Counted from the first letter of the stretch, positions 53,239 to 62,376 are shown. The stretch: 64,000 bases of DNA from Helicobacteraceae bacterium (GCA_027038835.1 JALWGC010000002.1:113803-177802); one strand, 5' to 3'. Translations and numbers: made by a program. Notes: generated by a model not told the origin, from the letters alone.

Positions 53239-53847
53239 GTGGATATCAAAAAAATATACATGGATGCCGATGCCCTTTTGCATGGGCACTTCAAACTAAG
53301 CTCGGGAAACCATTCCGAATACTACCTTCAAAGTGCGAAAGTGCTTGAAGACCCTAAAACCGCGAAACTTCTTGCCGATGCTCTTGCAAAGGAGATTCAA
53401 GTAAGCGGTATCGAGATCGACACCGTTTGCGCTCCGGCTCTTGGGGGACTTATAGCCGGTTTCGCTCTTGCGACGGCGCTCGATAAACGAAGCATCTTCG
53501 CCGAGCGAGTAGGCGGCGAGATGACGATTCGCCGTGGATTCGAAATCCGACCGGGTGAAAAAGTGCTTATTTGTGAAGATATCATTACAACAGGCGGTAG
53601 TGCGCTTGAAGCTGCAAAAGTCGTAGAAGAGATGGGTGGAGAAGTCGTAGCGTTTGCCGCTTTGGCAAACCGTGGTTTTTGTCACCGAGAAAACAGCGAC
53701 ATAGAGAGAAAGCCAAATTGCAAGCTCCCTACCGACAAGCCGTTTTTCGCACTTGCGGATTTTGCTTTCGAGATGTACACTCCAGAGGAGTGTCCGCTAT
53801 GTAAAGCGGGAAGCGAGGCTGTAAAGCCCGGAAGCAGAGGGAATTAA
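53239..53847 (+). CDS. pyrE: Orotate phosphoribosyltransferase
   Basis: This 202-residue protein starts at GTG 53239, two bases after frr. The PRPP-binding motif is [19 protein letters not shown], with [20 protein letters not shown] near the start and [14 protein letters not shown]. It makes OMP in pyrimidine synthesis. The C-terminus holds a CPLC pair ([13 protein letters not shown]) typical of the longer form of PyrE. Confidence 0.94.
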   Translation: MDIKKIYMDADALLHGHFKLSSGNHSEYYLQSAKVLEDPKTAKLLADALAKEIQVSGIEIDTVCAPALGGLIAGFALATALDKRSIFAERVGGEMTIRRGFEIRPGEKVLICEDIITTGGSALEAAKVVEEMGGEVVAFAALANRGFCHRENSDIERKPNCKLPTDKPFFALADFAFEMYTPEECPLCKAGSEAVKPGSRGN

Positions 53848-53853
53848 CCCCTC

Positions 53854-54282
53854 TTACTTCACTTCGATAGTTTTGACACTTTCTTCTTTTTTCACTTTAG
53901 GAATCTCGATATCGAGAACTCCATTTTCGTTTTTCGCATCGATATTTTCGATATCCGCATCTTCAGGAAGCGTGAACGTTCTTGTAAATTTACCGATAGC
54001 AGTTTCTATTTTGTAGTAGTCGTCCTCTTTGACTTCGTTTTTGAGTTTTCGCTCACCTGAGATGGTCAAAGTGTTGTCTTTGATATCTACTTTGATATCT
54101 TCTTTTTTCACTCCCGGAAGATCGACTTCGATATAGTACGCTTTTTCATCTTCGCGTGTATTCACACTTGGAGTGAATGCGTTGATCCCTTTATCGGTTT
54201 GTACCGCAGGGGCATAGTTTTGAAAGATTTTGTTTTCCAATTCTCTGATTTCTCTAAATGGATCGAATCTTGTTACTAGCAT
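53854..54282 (-). CDS. Small heat shock protein, Hsp20/alpha-crystallin family
   Basis: This 142-residue protein has the alpha-crystallin domain: PSVNTREDEKAYYIEVDLPGVKKEDIKV, then NTLTISGERK and a late ENGVLDIEIPKVKK, the usual C-terminal I-x-I-like end being partly present. It holds unfolding proteins in a soluble state. It converges with pyrE. Upstream (54348-54369) a perfect inverted repeat overlaps the predicted -35, so expression is probably repressed in normal growth. Confidence 0.94.
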   Translation of the reverse strand: MLVTRFDPFREIRELENKIFQNYAPAVQTDKGINAFTPSVNTREDEKAYYIEVDLPGVKKEDIKVDIKDNTLTISGERKLKNEVKEDDYYKIETAIGKFTRTFTLPEDADIENIDAKNENGVLDIEIPKVKKEESVKTIEVK

Positions 54283-54323
54283 GATGTACCTCCTAAAACT
54301 GTTTTGTTTTTATTTCTAGTGAA

Positions 54324-54329
54324 ATTATA
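54324..54329 (-). promoter_or_regulatory. -10 box of hsp20
   Basis: TATAAT on the minus strand (in CTCCTATAATTTC) lies 41 bases before the hsp20 ATG. The inverted repeat at 54348-54369 begins 18 bases upstream of it. Confidence 0.5.
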
Positions 54330-54347
54330 GGAGATTTCGCGGAAGAT

Positions 54348-54369
54348 TTATGCCACTTAGGTGGCATAA
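54348..54369. promoter_or_regulatory. Operator candidate over the hsp20 promoter
   Basis: TTATGCCAC-N4-GTGGCATAA is a perfect 9-base inverted repeat around TTAG. It covers the place of the -35 box of hsp20. It matches neither the CIRCE nor the HAIR element. The inner GCCAC-N4-GTGGC has the 5-4-5 spacing of Crp/Fnr sites, and a Crp/Fnr-family gene lies next to it. Confidence 0.55.
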
Positions 54370-54436
54370 CCAACAAAGTTTTCAATTTGGGATTGAATAA
54401 ACTTGATGGAGCGGAATTATATTGAACTAACTTTAA

Positions 54437-55099
54437 TTAAAATTCAATTTTATCGAGTAGTTTTTGTAAATCAAGAAGTTTGATTTGTTTTCTCGAAAGA
54501 TCGATAATACCGTCGCGTTTGAGCTTTTGCAAAGCGCGATTGACCACTTTTCGAACCGAACCGACCATCGAAGCGAGCTCTTCATGGGAGAGATTTTCGA
54601 TAATTTTTAGTTTCGGGTTGCGTGAATTGTCATCGACATACCTTGCAAAAAGGCGTACAAGCCGTTGATAGACGTCGTACAAGGAGAGATCGACGGCGAG
54701 TTCTTCCATACTGCGAAGCTGTTTTGCGATGTAGGGAAAGAAAAAACGCTGAAACGAAGGTTCGCTACGGAGGAGCTCTTGTACATCTTCTATGGGTACT
54801 TCGACCACCTCGCTTGGCTCAAGTACCTCTATGAGGTAGTCGCTGCCTTGCCCATCAAGTAGTGCGGCGACATCGAACATATCCCCGCCGCTTAGCAGAT
54901 ACAGCGTTTGTTCTTTGGAGGTTTCGAAGTTGATTTGGGAGATTTTTATTTTCCCATTAAGTATGAAGTAGAAGTAGCGCTTCGTATCGAAGTCGCTTTC
55001 CCCTTTTTCCAAAAAAAGTTTTTTTTGCCGTTTTATGACGGGGACATGCCCCACTTCGTTCATCTGTTTGAGGATTGGTTGATTGTCTATTGTTTGCAT
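54437..55099 (-). CDS. Crp/Fnr-family transcription regulator
   Basis: This 220-residue protein has an N-terminal cyclic-nucleotide-binding-like barrel (FYFILNGKIKISQIN..., LLSGGDMFDVAALLDG) and a C-terminal winged HTH with LSHEELASMVGSVRKVVNRALQKLKRDGIIDLSRKQIKL. There are no cysteines of an Fnr-type iron-sulfur site, so its signal is unknown. It lies directly upstream of hsp20 on the same strand and overlaps the hydrolase gene behind it by 13 bases. Confidence 0.9.
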   Translation of the reverse strand: MQTIDNQPILKQMNEVGHVPVIKRQKKLFLEKGESDFDTKRYFYFILNGKIKISQINFETSKEQTLYLLSGGDMFDVAALLDGQGSDYLIEVLEPSEVVEVPIEDVQELLRSEPSFQRFFFPYIAKQLRSMEELAVDLSLYDVYQRLVRLFARYVDDNSRNPKLKIIENLSHEELASMVGSVRKVVNRALQKLKRDGIIDLSRKQIKLLDLQKLLDKIEF

Positions 55100-55626
55100 C
55101 GGCGTATCTCATCGTATATATAAGGCCAGTTTCCATAACCGCTTTGGGTATTGATATGACCTGCGTCGTGGAGTGTTTTCATCTCGACTTGAAGTTTTTT
55201 TTGCAGCATGTTCGCCTCCTCCAGACTCAGATAGGGGTCGTTGTCGGAGACGATTAGTTTGGTTTTTTCGCTGTAAAGGTTTGTCGGTACTTCCACCGGG
55301 AAGAAGGTTTGTAGTTCTTCTATTTCACAGTCGAGGCGAGGCGGAGCGACCAAGAAAAGCGCATGGACGTTTCGTTGTATCAAGGCGCGATTGCAAAGAT
55401 GAAACCACAGTGTATTGCCAAGAGAATGGCAAACGACGATATCTACATGACATTCATAAAGCGCTTTTGTAGCTGCTTGTATCCACTCTTCCAAAACAGG
55501 GAAGTCGAAGTTCGGCAGTTTGAGAAAATTGACCGCTCCGTACTCTTTGGCGATCTCTGCGGCAAGATGGCTTTGCCAATGGGGAAAATCGCTGCCTCCC
55601 CATCCATGCAGTAGCAACACGTTCAT
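55087..55626 (-). CDS. RBBP9/YdeN-family serine hydrolase
   Basis: This 179-residue alpha/beta hydrolase opens VLLLHGWGGSDFPHWQSHLA. The nucleophile Ser is in VVCHSLGNTLWF, the Asp in LIVSDNDPYLS and the His in DAGHINTQSGYGNWP, so the triad is complete. The family cleaves small esters or peptides of unknown nature. It shares an operon with the Crp/Fnr regulator. Confidence 0.86.
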   Translation of the reverse strand: MNVLLLHGWGGSDFPHWQSHLAAEIAKEYGAVNFLKLPNFDFPVLEEWIQAATKALYECHVDIVVCHSLGNTLWFHLCNRALIQRNVHALFLVAPPRLDCEIEELQTFFPVEVPTNLYSEKTKLIVSDNDPYLSLEEANMLQKKLQVEMKTLHDAGHINTQSGYGNWPYIYDEIRRCKQ

Positions 55627-55710
55627 TTTCGGCTCTTTTTTTTAATCCGATTATACAGCATTATCATAAATGGGGTATAATACACAAAATATAATGCATT
55701 GGATGTAAGA

Positions 55711-56142
55711 ATGGCAGGGGTAACCTTCACTTTCAACAATTTCAAATCTTTAGTCGAGCTCAATATCGGTATCGCTCAAAGGCTCGATGAAAATAGAGCG
55801 GAGAGCTTTACGCTGTTGTACTGTGACTTCAACGATATCACTACCGACAATGTCCTCGAAGCGCTATCGAGTACTCTAAGGCAGTCAGATTCGATTCTCC
55901 ATTACGACAGGGAGTATTTTTTCGTGCTTCCTTACACCGACAAATATGGAGCCGAAGTGGTCAAACAGATTTTCGAAGATGTTTTTGAAAAGAACATCCC
56001 CAATTTTATGGTCAGTTATCCAGTCGATGGAGAAAACGCGAAAGAACTCCTAACTATGTTGCAAGAGAGCGTGAGTACGTTTTTGAAAAAAGATCTTGAT
56101 TATCTTGACCGTTTCATCAAGGAGGAAGAGGGGCTGGAGTAA
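55711..56142 (+). CDS. Degenerate GGDEF-like single-domain protein
   Basis: This protein of about 143 residues has the outline of a shortened GGDEF domain: TLLYCDFNDITTDNVLEALSSTLRQSDSILHYDREYFFVLPYTD aligns in layout with the strand-helix-turn of a diguanylate cyclase, with HYDREYFF in place of the GGDEF loop. The catalytic motif is absent, so it cannot make cyclic-di-GMP; binding or a structural role is possible. TATAAT lies at about 55676-55681. The 3' end overlaps the convergent small gene by 43 bases. Confidence 0.6.
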   Translation: MAGVTFTFNNFKSLVELNIGIAQRLDENRAESFTLLYCDFNDITTDNVLEALSSTLRQSDSILHYDREYFFVLPYTDKYGAEVVKQIFEDVFEKNIPNFMVSYPVDGENAKELLTMLQESVSTFLKKDLDYLDRFIKEEEGLE

Positions 56143-56345
56143 CGCCGCTCTTTTTTGTAGAACTCTATCGCTTTTTGCATCAGCTCCACTTTTTCCACCC
56201 TCTTTTTACAAATTTTCCAACATTTTTTCTCCCTTAGGTCGCTTTTTGCGGGTAGAGGAGTATTGAAACGGCTAAGTTCCACACCATCGTATGCGTAGAT
56301 GTTCATAACGCACAAAAGGGATAGATAGAGAGTTTTTTTCTTCAT
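56100..56345 (-). CDS. Small exported protein of unknown function
   Basis: This 81-residue protein has a clear signal peptide (MKKKTLYLSLLCVMNIYA, probable cleavage after YA). The mature part has two close cysteines (CWKICKKR), which could form a disulfide or bind a metal. The gene is antisense to the end of the GGDEF-like gene over 43 bases and lies just upstream, in the opposite direction, of the fliK promoter. I know no family. Confidence 0.6.
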   Translation of the reverse strand: MKKKTLYLSLLCVMNIYAYDGVELSRFNTPLPAKSDLREKKCWKICKKRVEKVELMQKAIEFYKKERRYSSPSSSLMKRSR

Positions 56346-56360
56346 ACTACCATATCGACT

Positions 56361-56374
56361 GGAATGAAAAATGC
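56361..56374 (+). promoter_or_regulatory. Sigma-54 promoter of fliK-flgD-flgE
   Basis: TGGAATGAAAAATGCTT has GG at 56361-56362 and GC at 56373-56374 with the required 10 bases between. The transcript would start near 56386, 23 bases before fliK. Hook genes in Campylobacterota are typically RpoN-dependent. Confidence 0.68.
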
Positions 56375-56408
56375 TTAAATAGTTGTAAACGATATATAAA
56401 GGTCGATT

Positions 56409-57944
56409 ATGATTGCGTTAGATTTATTGCTAAAATCGCCAAAAGATTTACAACTAAAATCGGCTGACAGCGGTAGCGAGCAAGGGGGATTTCTCTCGTT
56501 CGAAGCGCTTTTGAAAAATCTTGCTCATACCTCCGATGCGAAAAACGACTCCGAAATCGGGCAACTTTCGAAGCTTTTGAAAAACTCCGAAGATTCGGTT
56601 TTGAAACTGCCAGACTCCATAACGTCAAAAGAAAGCGAAACACCGTCCAAAAACCCGCAAGCGGAGCTTTTGGAGCTACTTCGAAGTGCACCCCAAGAGA
56701 TTGACGATCATGTGGAAAAAGAAGAGCCCATCTCCCTAAACGGCGCTTTTAGTAAAAATCTCTCCTTGAACGAGCTGAAATATCTTGTACACAAGGCGAA
56801 GCAGTATCTCAAGCAGCAGATACTCTCACTTCATCCGCAAACGATAAAAGAGAACGAGTTGCCAAAAACACTCAAAGGGTTGCTGCAAGTCGCTCAAAAA
56901 CTGAAAATAGAGGTCAAATCGATCACGTTCGAGACGATAAGCAAGACGAAAAAAGTGACAACGTCGATTACGAGTCAAGAGCGAATCGATATCGAAATGG
57001 ACAAACAACCAAAAGTTTCAAAAACGACACGAACACTCGATGTACAAGAAGAGGTTGTACCAAAACAAGAAGAAAAAAGAAATATCGCTCCAAAAAACGG
57101 CATCGTCGAACAAAATCCCCATGATACGCTTGAAGCGAAAATGGAAGCAAGGGGTGAGCGTTGGAAAACGACCCCTTTGTTCGCATCGAAACAAGAGCCC
57201 TTTTTGACAAAAAGTGTTCCTGCCAAAGAGATTATGGACTCGAAGCGAAAGCAAAGTCGAGCAAATGCGCCTCTTAATCCGCTCGAGTCGCTTTTGCAAA
57301 AAAAAGAACCGCTTACGCAAGAAGTTTCGGTGGCGAACCGAAATGTTGCGGAGGAGCTTTTTACGAAAGGAAAAAACGAGGCTGCTTTGCAAACTGCCGT
57401 AAAACTCGAGCGTTTTGAAGATGGGGTGAAAAAAAGAGAAAAGAACGATGTAGAAATCCTCAAGGAGCTTTTGGGAAACAACCAAGAAGAGAAAACCTCT
57501 TTGGATGTGAAAGTCAAATCCGCAGAGAGTTTCGATGTGAAAATTCAAGAAGCCAAACAGATGGTGCGCTACCTTTCAAACGATATCAAACGCGCTATCG
57601 ACGAGTACAAACCGCCGTTTTCGAGAATGAAAGTCAAGCTTAATCCCCAAAAGCTTGGAGAGCTTGATTTGACGGTTGTACAAAGGGGTAAAAACGTGCA
57701 TATCAATTTAAGTTCCAACAATGCCGCTATCAATCTTCTTTCGAACAACTTAGGCGAACTGAAAACCCAGTTGAGCCAAAATGGAATAAATAATGCTTCT
57801 TTCGCTTTTAACGGAAGTTTTGGCGGTGACCAGAACCAAAAAGAAAAAGAGCACTCGAAAAAACAGTACGAATACTTCGCAAGTGAAGAGGAAAACGAAG
57901 AGATGCAACAAGCTTTGGAGATAATTATCCCAAGGTATATATAA
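56409..57944 (+). CDS. fliK: FliK, flagellar hook-length control protein
   Basis: This 511-residue protein has a long, Lys/Glu/Ser-rich, poorly ordered N-terminal part and a conserved C-terminal domain. The latter holds KLNPQKLGELDLTVVQRGKNVHINLSSNNAAINLLSNNLGELKTQL at about residues 413-460, the FliK core that triggers the switch of export specificity when the hook reaches its length. It is exported in part through the rod. It heads the hook operon and is followed by flgD after ten bases. Confidence 0.9.
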   Translation: MIALDLLLKSPKDLQLKSADSGSEQGGFLSFEALLKNLAHTSDAKNDSEIGQLSKLLKNSEDSVLKLPDSITSKESETPSKNPQAELLELLRSAPQEIDDHVEKEEPISLNGAFSKNLSLNELKYLVHKAKQYLKQQILSLHPQTIKENELPKTLKGLLQVAQKLKIEVKSITFETISKTKKVTTSITSQERIDIEMDKQPKVSKTTRTLDVQEEVVPKQEEKRNIAPKNGIVEQNPHDTLEAKMEARGERWKTTPLFASKQEPFLTKSVPAKEIMDSKRKQSRANAPLNPLESLLQKKEPLTQEVSVANRNVAEELFTKGKNEAALQTAVKLERFEDGVKKREKNDVEILKELLGNNQEEKTSLDVKVKSAESFDVKIQEAKQMVRYLSNDIKRAIDEYKPPFSRMKVKLNPQKLGELDLTVVQRGKNVHINLSSNNAAINLLSNNLGELKTQLSQNGINNASFAFNGSFGGDQNQKEKEHSKKQYEYFASEEENEEMQQALEIIIPRYI

Positions 57945-57954
57945 GGGGTGAGCT

Positions 57955-58623
57955 ATGATAAACAGACCTGTAACGCAAACGACGACTCCGACAAGTTCGA
58001 CCAAACAGTACGACGCGCATGTCAATCCAAACGGGATTCTTGGAAAAGACGACTTTATGAAGTTGATGCTTATCGAACTTCAGTATCAAGACCCGACACA
58101 GCCGATGGACACGGAAAAGATTCTGACACAGACTTCCGAACTTGCCAGTCTTGAAGCGTCGGACAACACGAGAAAATCGCTCGAAGAGTTGAGTAAAACG
58201 CTGGCGCTCTCGCAGCAGTTCTCCATCCTTTCGGCGATAGGCAAAACGGCATCTTTGGGTAACGACACCATTCATCATACGCAAGGAGAGAGCAGTTCTT
58301 TCGATCTTTATTTCCCGTACGATGCAAAAGGCGGTAGCATAACCATCAAAGACAATGACGGAAACGTCGTCAAAACGATCGATTTCGCCGACAAAGAAAA
58401 AGGGGTGTACTCTTTTGAATGGAACGGAGTTGACAACAACGGCAATGTCGTCGATGACGGGATATATCATGTAGAATCGAGTTACTACGACAGCGACGGA
58501 AACAGCAGACATACCGCAGTCGGTACGTACCCTATAGATTCTGTACGTTTCGAAGGGGGCAAAGCGCTTGTCAAACTCGGTTCGAACTATATTCCGCTTG
58601 AGAGTATCAAAGAGGTATTTTAG
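57955..58623 (+). CDS. flgD: FlgD, flagellar hook capping protein
   Basis: This 222-residue protein has the FlgD N-terminal motif LGKDDFMKLMLIELQYQDPTQPMDTEKILTQTSELASLEA (residues 23-65), then a Tudor-like/FnIII region with the FlgD Ig-like core YSFEWNGVDNNGNVVDDGIY. It caps the growing hook and is removed after assembly. It lies between fliK and flgE in the same operon. Confidence 0.95.
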   Translation: MINRPVTQTTTPTSSTKQYDAHVNPNGILGKDDFMKLMLIELQYQDPTQPMDTEKILTQTSELASLEASDNTRKSLEELSKTLALSQQFSILSAIGKTASLGNDTIHHTQGESSSFDLYFPYDAKGGSITIKDNDGNVVKTIDFADKEKGVYSFEWNGVDNNGNVVDDGIYHVESSYYDSDGNSRHTAVGTYPIDSVRFEGGKALVKLGSNYIPLESIKEVF

Positions 58624-58632
58624 GAGGCAACG

Positions 58633-59895
58633 ATGATACAGGCGTTCTACTCCGGTATTAGCGGCATCAAGTCGCATCAAAACGCTATCGACGTGACGGC
58701 GGACAACCTTGCCAACATCAATACCGTAGGGTTTCGAGGCTACACGGCGGAGTTCGAATCGCTTTTTGACAATGCGAAAATGGGAGTCGATCCGCTTAGC
58801 AGTGTGGACAGTACCGTTGGTGTGGGTTCGAGAATCAGCGCGACGGGGATGGATACTTCCCAAGGAACGATTATCAATTCCGACAGCTCCACCGACCTTG
58901 CAATAGTCGGTGAAGGGTGGTTCGGTATAGAAAACGGAGTGGATCGGTTTTTTACAAGAAACGGTTCGTTCACGTTCGATTCCAACAGGGACTTGGTGAC
59001 GCAAGAGGGGATGTATGTCCTTGGTACGATAGGTAACAACATCGATTTCGCTACGAATACGCTGACACAAGAGCGAAACACGATCCCCTTGGAAGATGTA
59101 ACCAAACAACAAAAGCTCAAAATGCCCCAAACGCTCTACTACCCCCCACAACCCACTTCGAAGATAGAATTTTTCGGTAATATCGGAACGCAGGACGAAG
59201 TGCGTGTTATAAGCTCTCAAGCCATCGATGCAAACGGTGATACCAACAGAATCAAGCTCGAATTTAGAAAAAACCCCACACAGCCGCAAAAAGGTTCGTT
59301 GTGGAACGTGGTCGCTACGGTCACTTCCCATGAAGGCGATGTGGTGTACAGTACTACAAATGCGCAGGTACGATTCGATGAAACGGGAGGGCTTGTTTCA
59401 TCGACGCTGACGCAAATCGACAACAACGGCACGAATGTAGCGATCGACCTCGGTAAAGATTTTAGCGGGGTGATCGCAGCGGCGAACATTCCCATAACCG
59501 GTTCGAGCCAATCGGACGGAATCGAAGCGGGTGAACTCGTTGGATACGACATCAATCAAAATGCGGAAGTCGTCGCGACGTTTACAAACGGCCGCCAAAG
59601 CAGTATAGCGCGCGTGGCGGTGTACCACTTCCAAAACGATCAAGGGCTGGAGCGCATAAGCGGTTCGCTATTTAAGCAGTCCTCCAACAGCGGTAACGCT
59701 ATCTTCTACAAAGACGACCAAGGTAACAACATTGTTGGTACCGCCGTTTTGAACAACAAACTGGAAAACTCCAATGTAAGGATGGAAGTGGGACTTACCG
59801 AGCTTATCGTGCTTCAAAGGGCATACGACGCAAACAGCAAGTCGGTAACCACAGCGGATCAAATGATCCAAAAAGCACTCAACATGGATGCATGA
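58633..59895 (+). CDS. flgE: FlgE-family flagellar hook protein, short form
   Basis: This 420-residue protein starts IQAFYSGISGIKSHQNAIDVTADNLANINTVGFRGYTAEF, the N-terminal rod/hook motif (residues 2-40), and ends with ELIVLQRAYDANSKSVTTADQMIQKALNM, its C-terminal partner. The middle has the FlgE pattern, with FFTRNGSFTFDSNRDLVTQEG. It is about half the length of the second hook protein. It could make a basal part of the hook or be an assembly factor; which of the two is the main hook subunit cannot be told from sequence. Confidence 0.88.
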   Translation: MIQAFYSGISGIKSHQNAIDVTADNLANINTVGFRGYTAEFESLFDNAKMGVDPLSSVDSTVGVGSRISATGMDTSQGTIINSDSSTDLAIVGEGWFGIENGVDRFFTRNGSFTFDSNRDLVTQEGMYVLGTIGNNIDFATNTLTQERNTIPLEDVTKQQKLKMPQTLYYPPQPTSKIEFFGNIGTQDEVRVISSQAIDANGDTNRIKLEFRKNPTQPQKGSLWNVVATVTSHEGDVVYSTTNAQVRFDETGGLVSSTLTQIDNNGTNVAIDLGKDFSGVIAAANIPITGSSQSDGIEAGELVGYDINQNAEVVATFTNGRQSSIARVAVYHFQNDQGLERISGSLFKQSSNSGNAIFYKDDQGNNIVGTAVLNNKLENSNVRMEVGLTELIVLQRAYDANSKSVTTADQMIQKALNMDA

Positions 59896-59916
59896 TATAG
59901 CATCCTCTTCTCTTTT

Positions 59917-59930
59917 GGAACACTCTTTGC
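59917..59930 (+). promoter_or_regulatory. Sigma-54 promoter of the second flgE gene
   Basis: TTGGAACACTCTTTGCT has GG at 59917-59918 and GC at 59929-59930 with ten bases between, an excellent match to the TGGAAC/TTGCT pattern of this phylum. The transcript would start near 59942, so the long hook gene has its own promoter besides read-through. Confidence 0.78.
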
Positions 59931-59972
59931 TTTTTTAACTTCAGTCAAGAGACTTTAAAAAAAGGATCAATC

Positions 59973-62333
59973 ATGTTAAAGTCATTATTTTCAGGCGTAT
60001 CGGGATTGCAAGCCCATCAAATAGCGATGGACGTGGAATCGAACAATATCGCCAACGTCAATACGGTAGGTTTTAAATATTCCCGTGCGAACTTTTCCGA
60101 TCTTCTTGCGCAGACAAAACAGATAGCCACAGCGCCCCAAGGGGGACTTGGAGGAAAAAATGCGGTACAGATAGGACTTGGAACGCAAGTAAACTCCATG
60201 ACGCGTATTTTCTCCCAAGGGAGTATTCAAAATTCCGACAAAAACACCGATGTCGCCATACAAGGAGACGGTTTTTTCATCGTTTCACCCGATGGCGGGA
60301 AAAAATACAACTATACTAGAGCCGGAGACTTCAAGTTCGATGCCAACGGTAACTTTGTCGATAACAACGGGTTTATCGTTCAAGGGTGGTTGAGAGACGA
60401 GGAAACGGGAAAGGTCGATTCTACCGCTCCTATTCAAAATATCGTCATTCCACCGGGTTTGACCACTCCGGCAAAAGCTTCGACGAAGATAGAGCTCAAA
60501 GCCAATCTCAACTCCGGTACGAACGTGGAGAGTTTTTCCGCTATCCGTTCACTCGATTCGTTCGAAGAAGCTGCAGATCTCAACCGTGACGGGAAGCTCG
60601 ATCAGGCAGATTCGCTTCAAACGCCTCAAGCGGCATACGACAACATAGTCGCCGGTGCGACGGATACTGCCGGAAATGCGGTCTATCAAGACGGTGACAA
60701 TAACAATCAAACCGACAACGATAAAATAAAAGAGAACAACTCCAAATATCTCTTTAAAGACGATAGCGGGAAAATTATCGAAAGGGGTGAGAATGTCGGT
60801 GTTTTGGTGAACGAAAACGGGGAAGGGTTTTTGTTGCAAAACGGTAAATCTCCCGATTCCGGTCAGGGTGTTTGGTTGGGATTTAGAAGCGCGACTACAA
60901 CTGGAAATGCCGTTAGCGGCGGTGCTTTGAACATTGCTGCTGGAGATATTACCATAAACGGTATAGCGGTTCCGGCTATAACGACTCCCGGAAGTAATAC
61001 CGCCAACCAAAACGCCAACGCTATCGCTTCGGCTATCAACAGAGTACGGGGTAAATCGGGTGTTACCGCGGCAGTTACCGCAAACAACGAAATAAAGCTG
61101 ATAAACGACAATCTTGGAAATTTAAAAAATATCGATACGACCATCAGTGGTTCTGGAGGTAGCTCCGGTTTAAGCAGTAACAATGACGACGCTCCGATGA
61201 AAAAGTTTCGCTATACCGATGGCAGTATCAATCCTATAGGATGGAATGCGAACGAAGATACATACTACTTCACGACAACGGAGGATTTGCGACAAGGGAT
61301 GCAAACCCTTCTTAGAAATCCAAATCCCGCCGCAGGGGATCTGACATCGAAGAAAAATCATATCGGAAAAGATGGAACGGGACCGAAAGTCACCATCGAC
61401 AATCAAGGTAAGTTCACTGTAATCAACAGCGATGACGATCCAAACCTCCAATACGATCTCAATATCGCCGTTGACGGTATTATCGATGCGCAAACGACGG
61501 AAAACGTCCGTTTCACTCAAACTATGCAAGCGCTTTCTGGAGCTTTGCCAAGCGGAAGTACGGGTGTGAGACAATCGCAAGGCTTCAATGTACCGACACA
61601 TTCAAGTTCGATCGATATTTTCGATTCTCTTGGGACGAAACATACGGTAAAGATAGATTTTCGTAAAGAGAGCTACGATGCGACAACGGGAAGTACTTGG
61701 AAAGTTATGATAACCGTTCCCGAGCCGAGCGTTATCAACGTCGCCGGAGGGCCGACAGGGCTTCCAAAAAACATTATAGAAGGGCAAGTGACTTTCAATC
61801 CTGATGGTAGTTTGTCAACATTCACGCCGCCAAGTATCACTTTTACCGCTAACAACGGTTCGGCACCGAATCAATCGATCAACCTAAAAGTCGGTTCTGC
61901 CAATTCGTTTGACGGTATTACGAGTTTCGATAGCAAATCGACGACATCGGGTATATCGCAAGACGGTTATACCGGAGGGGATTTGGTAGGAATCCGTATA
62001 GACCAAAGTGGTACGCTTGTAGGCTCGTTTAGCAACGGTAGAAGTTTCGGTTTGGCGCAAGTCGCTATGGCGAAATTCGCGAACAACGAAGGGCTTGTTA
62101 CCGAAGGCGGCAATCTTTATACGCAAAGTGCGAACTCGGGTGATCCTATTATCGGTACGGCTGCAACAGGTGGTCGTGGATTCATTCAGTCTTCGGCACT
62201 CGAAGCTTCCAACGTCGATCTTTCCCGTGCGCTTACACAGCTCATTATTATACAAAGAGGGTATCAGGCAAACGGAAAAACGATCACTACGTCCGACCAA
62301 CTCCTTCAAACGCTCATAGGGCTCAAACAGTAA
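59973..62333 (+). CDS. flgE: FlgE, flagellar hook protein, long form
   Basis: This 786-residue protein is a full-length hook subunit of the Campylobacterota type. The N-terminus MLKSLFSGVSGLQAHQIAMDVESNNIANVNTVGFKYSRANF and C-terminus LTQLIIIQRGYQANGKTITTSDQLLQTLIGLKQ form the core helices. The centre holds a calcium-motif-like segment LNRDGKLDQADSL (about 197-209) and FlgE surface domains rich in Asn, Gly and Thr. An AAAAGGA site precedes ATG 59973. It has its own sigma-54 promoter. Confidence 0.94.
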   Translation: MLKSLFSGVSGLQAHQIAMDVESNNIANVNTVGFKYSRANFSDLLAQTKQIATAPQGGLGGKNAVQIGLGTQVNSMTRIFSQGSIQNSDKNTDVAIQGDGFFIVSPDGGKKYNYTRAGDFKFDANGNFVDNNGFIVQGWLRDEETGKVDSTAPIQNIVIPPGLTTPAKASTKIELKANLNSGTNVESFSAIRSLDSFEEAADLNRDGKLDQADSLQTPQAAYDNIVAGATDTAGNAVYQDGDNNNQTDNDKIKENNSKYLFKDDSGKIIERGENVGVLVNENGEGFLLQNGKSPDSGQGVWLGFRSATTTGNAVSGGALNIAAGDITINGIAVPAITTPGSNTANQNANAIASAINRVRGKSGVTAAVTANNEIKLINDNLGNLKNIDTTISGSGGSSGLSSNNDDAPMKKFRYTDGSINPIGWNANEDTYYFTTTEDLRQGMQTLLRNPNPAAGDLTSKKNHIGKDGTGPKVTIDNQGKFTVINSDDDPNLQYDLNIAVDGIIDAQTTENVRFTQTMQALSGALPSGSTGVRQSQGFNVPTHSSSIDIFDSLGTKHTVKIDFRKESYDATTGSTWKVMITVPEPSVINVAGGPTGLPKNIIEGQVTFNPDGSLSTFTPPSITFTANNGSAPNQSINLKVGSANSFDGITSFDSKSTTSGISQDGYTGGDLVGIRIDQSGTLVGSFSNGRSFGLAQVAMAKFANNEGLVTEGGNLYTQSANSGDPIIGTAATGGRGFIQSSALEASNVDLSRALTQLIIIQRGYQANGKTITTSDQLLQTLIGLKQ

Positions 62334-62376
62334 GTTTTATAGCGGGGTATTTGCCCTGCTGTAAGAGCTAAACTTT

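Noticed and set aside
57925..59331. A 468-codon minus-strand frame opposite flgD and flgE
   Set aside because: Antisense shadow of two clear flagellar genes with no recognisable domain.
61231..61242. ATCCTATAGGAT inside the long flgE gene, with the same CCTATAGG core as the island operator
   Set aside because: It lies within coding sequence and differs at the outer bases (AT/AT instead of TT/AA). It shows that the core alone is not specific, so only the full 12-mer is used as evidence.
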